Shown here piece after piece: positions 59,569 through 64,000 of a stretch of DNA of 64,000 bases. Below the pieces are notes generated by a model. The model worked only from the letters and a program-made list of their open reading frames with translations. It had not been told where the DNA came from and did not search any database. The stretch covers positions 62,001 to 126,000 of the forward strand of contig CAWBNC010000024.1 of NCBI GenBank assembly GCA_963789785.1, in the 5' to 3' direction. A program made the position numbers and the translations under genes. Source of the DNA: JAEULH01 sp963789785 (lineage in GTDB: Bacteria; Pseudomonadota; Alphaproteobacteria; Rhodospirillales; Defluviicoccaceae). Positions within the stretch are counted from its first letter, which is position 1; each line of letters opens with the position of its first letter.

Positions 59569-60967
59569 TCAGTGGCCGCCGGCGTAACGCGGGGGCTCCA
59601 GGCCGCTCAGGTGCAGTTGCCGGTCGAGGGCTTTCTGGAGCCGCTTCATCCCGCCGGCGTCGGCGGCCTCGCAGCGGCCGACCAGCGCCGGCTGCGTGTT
59701 CGATGCCCGCAACAGCCACCAGCCATCGGCGCCGGTCACGCGCACGCCATCGACGTCATTGACAGCGATCCCCGCCACCCCCGCCAGCCGGGCGCGAACC
59801 TCCTCGATCACCTTGAACTTCCGCTCCTCCGGGCAGTCGATGCGAAGCTCGGGAGTGTTGATCTTGGCAGGCAGATCGTCGCGCAGCGCCGCGAGACTGC
59901 GATCGCCCTCGGCGACAAGCGCCAGCAGGCGGACGGCGGCATAGAGCGCGTCGTCATAGCCGTAGTAGCGGTGGGCGAAGAATACGTGACCGCTCATTTC
60001 GCCGGCCAGCGGCGCGCCGGTCTCGGCCATCAGCTTCTTGATCGGCGAATGCCCGGTTCGGCTCATCAGCGGCTTGCCGCCCATGCGCCGGATCTCGTCG
60101 AAGAAGACCTGGCTCGATTTGACGTCGGCAATGATGGTGGCGCCGGGGAGCTCCTTGAGGACCGGACCGGCAAGCAGAACCAGAAGCTGGTCGCCCCAGA
60201 CAACGCGGCCCTGGTTGTCGATGACCCCGATCCGATCGCCGTCGCCGTCGAAGGCGATACCGAGGTCGCAGCCGTGGCGGGCGACCTCCGCCTGGAGCTG
60301 CTCGAGGTTCTCCTCGACGGTCGGATCCGGATGATGCGCCGGGAAGGTGCCGTCGATCGCCTCGTTGATGAGAATGTGCTCGCCCGGCAGGCGGGCGCAG
60401 AGCGCCTGGAGAACCTCGCCGGCGGCGCCGTTGCCGGGATCCCAGGCCACCTTCAGCGACCGCCCCGGCGAGAGGTCGGCGCAGAGCCGCGCGACATAAG
60501 CCTCGGCGACCGGGCTGTCCTTGACCTGGCCCTGGCCGCCGGCGTAATCGGCGTTCTCGATGATCGCTCCCGAGGCCGCGGATATCGTCGCCGAAGAACG
60601 GCCGGCCGCGGCGCGACATCTTGATGCCGTTGTACTCCGGAGGGTTGTGCGAGCCGGTGATCATCATGCCGCCGTCCGCGCCCAGATGATGCACGGCGAA
60701 ATACAGCATCGGCGACGGGCCGAGGCCGATCCGATGGACGAGCAGCCCGGTCGACGCGAGCCCCGCGACCAGCGCCTCTTCCAGCTCCGGCGAGGTCAGC
60801 CGGCCGTCATAGCCGACGGCGACCGCCCCTCCCCCTTCGCGGACCATGCCGCTGCCGAAGGCCCGGCCGATGGCCTCGTAATGATCGGACGTCAAAGTCT
60901 CGCCGATGATGCCGCGAATGTCGTACTCGCGCAGCACCGATGGATCGAGGTGCACGGCAGCGGTCAT
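59569..60967 (-). CDS. Phosphomannomutase/phosphoglucomutase, AlgC type (one frame break)
   Basis: About 465 aa. From ATG 60967: SVLREYDIRGIIGETL, AVGYDGRLTSPEL, then the phosphoserine loop MMITGSHNPPEYNGIK. Near 60583 the reading steps one base forward to IIENADYAGGQGQVKDSP and KVAWDPGNGAAGEVL, followed by the metal loop IAFDGDGDRIGV, the sugar loop AGEMSGHVFFAHR and the phosphate site LLRASNTQPALVGR. Converts hexose 6-phosphates to 1-phosphates for nucleotide sugars. ATGA overlap with ugd. Confidence 0.93.
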
Positions 60968-62314
60968 TGCTTCGCCCCTTCCACGCAGCCGCACGGCCGG
61001 TTGTTGGCAAGCGGCCGACCGACCGAGACGTAGTCGATACCCTGCGTCGCCATCTCCATCGGATTGTAGATGTTGCGCAGATCGACGATCAGCGGCCGGT
61101 TCATCACCGTCTTCAGCTGGCTGATGTCGAGGCCGCGAAACTCGTTCCACTCGGTGAGGATGGTCAACGCGTCGGCGCCCTCGGCCGCCTCGTAGGCCGA
61201 AGAACACCACGTGACGCCCTCCAGCACCTTCTTCGCTTCTTCCATGCCTTCCGGGTCGAAAGCGCGGACCGTTGCGCCCTGCGCCTGGAGGGCGGGAACG
61301 ATGACGAGGCTCGGCGCGTCGCGCATGTCGTCGGTGTTGGGCTTGAACGTAAGGCCAAGGACCGCGATCGTCTTGCCGCTGACGTCGCCGCCGCAGGCGG
61401 CCACGATCTTCTCGGCCATCCGCTTCTTGCGGGTCTCGTTGATGTCGATGACGGTTTCGATGATCCGCATGGGGCTGCCGACGATCTGGCCGGTGCGGAC
61501 CAGCGCCAGGGTGTCCTTGGGAAAGCACGACCCGCCGTAGCCCGGCCCGGCGTGGAGAAATTTGCGGCCGATGCGACCGTCCAGGCCAATGCCTCGGGCA
61601 ACATCGTGTACGTCGGCGCCGACCACTTCGGAAAGATCGGCAAGCTCGTTGATGTAGGTGATCTTCATCGCCAGGAAGGCGTTGGAGGCGTACTTGATCA
61701 GTTCGGCGGTCGTGCGCGAGGCGAAGATGAAATGGCGTCTCGATGAGGTACAGGACCCGGTAGAGCTTGCGCATGACCGTCCGCGCGCGTTCGCTGTCGG
61801 TGCCGATGACAATGCGGTCCGGGCGCATGAAATCATTGATCGCCGAACCCTCGCGCAGGAACTCGGGGTTCGAGACGACGTCGAATTGAGCGTCGGGCCG
61901 CGCCGCGCGGATGATCCGCTCGACCTCGTCGCCGGTGCCGACCGGCACCGTCGACTTGGTGACGATGACGGTATAGCCGTTGAGGCTGGCGGCGATCGCC
62001 TCGGCGGCGGCGTAGACATGGGTGAGATCGGCGTGGCCGTCGCCGCGGCGGCTCGGCGTTCCGACCGCGATGAAGACGGCGGACGCGTTCTTCATCGCGC
62101 TCTTGAGGTCGGTGGTAAAGGTCAGCCGTTCGCTCTCCGCGTTGCTGGCGACCAGCGCATCGAGGCCCGGCTCGTAGATCGGGATTTCGCCGCGGCGCAG
62201 CCTTGCGATCTTGCCCTCGTCGCTGTCGACACAGACGACGGCAAGGCCGAATTCGGCGAAGCAGGCGGCGCTGACGAGGCCGACGTAACCGGCACCAACC
62301 AGAACGATCTTCAT
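60964..62314 (-). CDS. ugd: UDP-glucose 6-dehydrogenase (one frame break)
   Basis: Oxidises UDP-glucose to UDP-glucuronate with two NAD. ATG 62314: MKIVLVGAGYVGLVSAACFA (Rossmann GxGYVG), AVFIAVGTPSRRGDG, VVSNPEFLREGSAI. Near 61740 the reading steps one base forward to TTAELIKYASNAFLAMKITY, then the catalytic Cys in YGGSCFPKDTLAL and GLTFKPNTDDMRDAPS. About 449 aa. ATGA overlaps with galU and with the mutase, so the three form one operon supplying acidic surface sugars. Confidence 0.95.
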
Positions 62315-63226
62315 TCCATGTTCCCTATACGCGTTCCGTTCGCGCCGGCGCGCCTCAAGGCATCGTCTCGAGCATGTCTGACGACCCGGTCGCGAAGATC
62401 CTCCCGGTTCAGGGCGTAACACAGGTTGGCTTCGAGATAGCCGATCTTGCTGCCGCAGTCGAAGCGGCGGCCCTCGAAGCGGATGCCGTGGAAAGGGATC
62501 AGCCCGATGGTCTTGGCCATCGCGTCGGTCAGCTGGATCTCGTTGCCGGCGCCGCGCTCCTGATGCTCGAGCACGGTGAGCACGATGGGCTCGAGGATGT
62601 AGCGGCCGATGATACCGAGCGTCGACGGGCTGTTTTCCGGCGCCGGCTTCTCGACCAGTCCGCGGGCGCGGATCAGGTGGCCGTCGTCGCGCTCGACATC
62701 GAGGATGCCGTAGGAGCTCGTCTGCTCCTGCGGGATCTCGTCGACCGCGACCAGGTTGCCGCCGACCTTCCGATGGTGCTCCACCATTTGCCGCAGGCAA
62801 CCGGGCTTCGGCCATGAATCAGGTCGTCGGCAAGGAGCACGGCGAACGGCTCGTCGCCGATGAAATTGCGCGCGCACCATACGGCGTGGCCCAGGCCGAG
62901 GGGCTTCTGCTGACGGGTGTACGAGATGTGGCCGGGTTGCGGCATCCAGTCCAACACCGAGCTAAGCGCTTCGTCGCCTGACGCTCGCGCAGCGTCTGCT
63001 CGAGCTCGACGCTGTGATCGAAATGATCCTCTATCGCGCTCTTCGCCCGGCCGGTGACGAAGATGAACTCCTCGATGCCGGCGTCCTGCGCCTCTTCGAC
63101 CGCATACTGGATCAGCGGCTTGTCGACAACCGGGAGCATTTCCTTTGGCATCGCCTTCGTCGCCGGAAGAAAACGCGTACCCAGTCCGGCGACCGGAAAG
63201 ACCGCCTTGCGCAGGGGTTTAGGCAT
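62311..63226 (-). CDS. galU: UTP-glucose-1-phosphate uridylyltransferase (two frame breaks)
   Basis: Makes UDP-glucose from glucose 1-phosphate and UTP. ATG 63226: KAVFPVAGLGTRFLPATKA and PKEMLPVVDKPLIQYAVEEA, the nucleotide site. Near 62985 the reading steps back one base into ISYTRQQKPLGLGHAVWCA and FAVLLADDLIHG; near 62810 it steps back again into LRQMVEHHRKVGGNLVAVDE, SYGILDVERDD and GRRFDCGSKIGYLEANL. About 305 aa, normal length. First gene of the galU-ugd-pmm operon. Unlike most breaks in the window, both here run in the missing-base direction. Confidence 0.94.
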
Positions 63227-63502
63227 TTGTTGGGGCCTCGTGTTGCGTTGAAGGGCTTGCTGAGGGCGCTCATGGAAGGCCGCTCTTTGTGCCACAGCGG
63301 TTGTGGTATCGCAACTTCGCAGGAGCGAACAAATGATGTCGCCCGCCACGCGGCGGCGGCCGCGGGAGAATGTACTGGCGTCTCGTCCGTGGCTGCGGGA
63401 TAAAACCGCTGTCGCCCGGCGGTCGGCACAATGAACGGTGCCAACGGACACGAAGAGGCGATTTCCGAAGACGCGCGGGGACATAGGGTTGACCCACTCA
63501 TG

Positions 63503-64000
63503 ATGAGGACGCGGGCACGGCAGGCAAGCGGGCCGATCTTTCGGCCTGCTCGCGTCGGCGATGGTCGCGGCCGGTCTGCTGGCCGCCTGCGACGAGCAAA
63601 AGAACGCCTACGTCGCCCCGCCGCCGCCGGAGGTTACGGTCGCCCCTCCCGAAAAGCGCGATGTCACCCAGACTCTCGATTTCACCGGCAATACCTCCGC
63701 ATTCCGCTCGGCCGAACTGGTCGCGCGGGTTCCCGGCTTTCTCGAGAAGGTGCTGTTCGAGGACGGCCAGGCGGTCGAGGAGAACCAGCTTCTCTTCGTG
63801 ATCGAGCAGGCGCCCTACGTGGCGGCGGTGGATCAGGCGGAAGCCGGCCTGATGAAGGCGGAAGCGGAGCTGTCGCAAGCCAAGGTGACCACCGACCGCC
63901 TTCAGCGGGCCGTCAAAACCGGCGCGGTCAGCAAGCAGCAGTTTGACGAGGCGGCCGCCAAGGAGGAGGTCGCGCAAGGTCAGGTTCGCGCGATGCAAGC
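63503..64000 (+). CDS. RND efflux periplasmic adaptor subunit, 3' end outside window (one frame break)
   Basis: Membrane-fusion protein of a tripartite AcrAB-TolC-like pump. The clear frame runs from about 63541: FGLLASAMVAAGLLAAC (signal with lipobox LAAC), a Pro-rich stretch, then VTVAPPEKRDVTQTLDFTGN, the biotinyl-lipoyl half-motif SAELVARVPGFLEKVLFEDG and the hairpin VIEQAPYVAAVDQAEA. No start codon opens that frame; ATG 63503 (or 63500) supplies a basic N-terminus one frame away, so one base is probably wrong near 63540. About 166 of some 380 residues are present. Divergent from galU. Confidence 0.85.

Noticed and set aside
58639..60624. A 661-residue plus-strand frame
   Set aside because: It lies opposite the cysteine hydrolase and phosphomutase genes, both with full catalytic motifs.
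59954..62815. A 953-residue minus-strand frame that looks like a giant GalU-Ugd-phosphomutase fusion
   Set aside because: It joins frame-broken parts of galU, ugd and the mutase through out-of-frame Arg-rich stretches. Each enzyme is complete when read across its own break, and the three have ordinary ATGA overlaps.

Overview
The window reads as one contiguous piece of a GC-rich alphaproteobacterial chromosome, most likely from the Rhodospirillales. The supporting evidence is gene order: frr-cdsA-dxr-rseP-bamA-skp; dgt/erpA/xth; argS-SPOR-nagZ-M50-scpA-scpB-tatABC-serS-surE-pcm-nlpD; mltB/rlpA/dac-tmk-holB-metG-tatD-MBL; and pmm-ugd-galU. No rRNA, tRNA, CRISPR array, prophage or plasmid backbone was recognised.

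Layout. 1-7.1 kb: end of the translation/envelope-biogenesis cluster, with fabZ inverted and uppS, lpxD and lpxA not found. 7.5-12.1 kb: a branched-chain amino acid/amide ABC transporter (binding protein, a LivH-LivM fusion, LivG, LivF). 12.2-16.7 kb: envelope proteins (an unknown exported protein, DUF4170, an OmpA-like lipoprotein, an Ala/Asp-repeat lipoprotein, a pentapeptide-repeat protein). 16.7-30.9 kb: a dense housekeeping block for DNA repair, dNTP control, tRNA charging, peptidoglycan recycling, condensin, Tat export and survival functions. 30.9-36.7 kb: an accessory island holding an O-antigen-polymerase-like protein, a methyltransferase, an IS1380-family element and a ThsA-like SIR2-SLOG protein (the NADase effector of Thoeris anti-phage defence) with no ThsB partner in view. 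37.0-48.3 kb: RNA helicase, a second PIMT, cell-wall enzymes, then tmk-holB-metG-tatD. 48.3-52.2 kb: a very large CheB-CheR-PAS-HWE-kinase protein. 52.4-63.2 kb: mazG, pgm, a D,D-carboxypeptidase with two SPOR domains cut by a decayed IS5-like element, a cysteine hydrolase, and the pmm-ugd-galU nucleotide-sugar operon. The window ends inside an RND efflux adaptor gene.

Main caveat. About 26 reading-frame breaks were found inside otherwise well conserved genes, many of them essential (cdsA, dxr, bamA, fabZ, holB, tmk). In 22 of the 26 that could be phased, the reading resumes one base downstream. This points to base-level sequence error more than to gene decay, so genes broken this way are listed as CDS spanning the break, with the break position stated. 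Only the two transposase genes and the truncated gamma-glutamylcyclotransferase fragment are called pseudogenes.

How the parts fit: many gene products act on the cell envelope (BamA, Skp, RseP, FabZ, CdsA, RlpA, MltB, two D,D-carboxypeptidases, NagZ, NlpD-like, SPOR proteins, OmpA-like lipoprotein, Tat, and UDP-sugar supply for surface polysaccharide). The defence-like SIR2-SLOG gene sits in the one segment that interrupts this conserved backbone.
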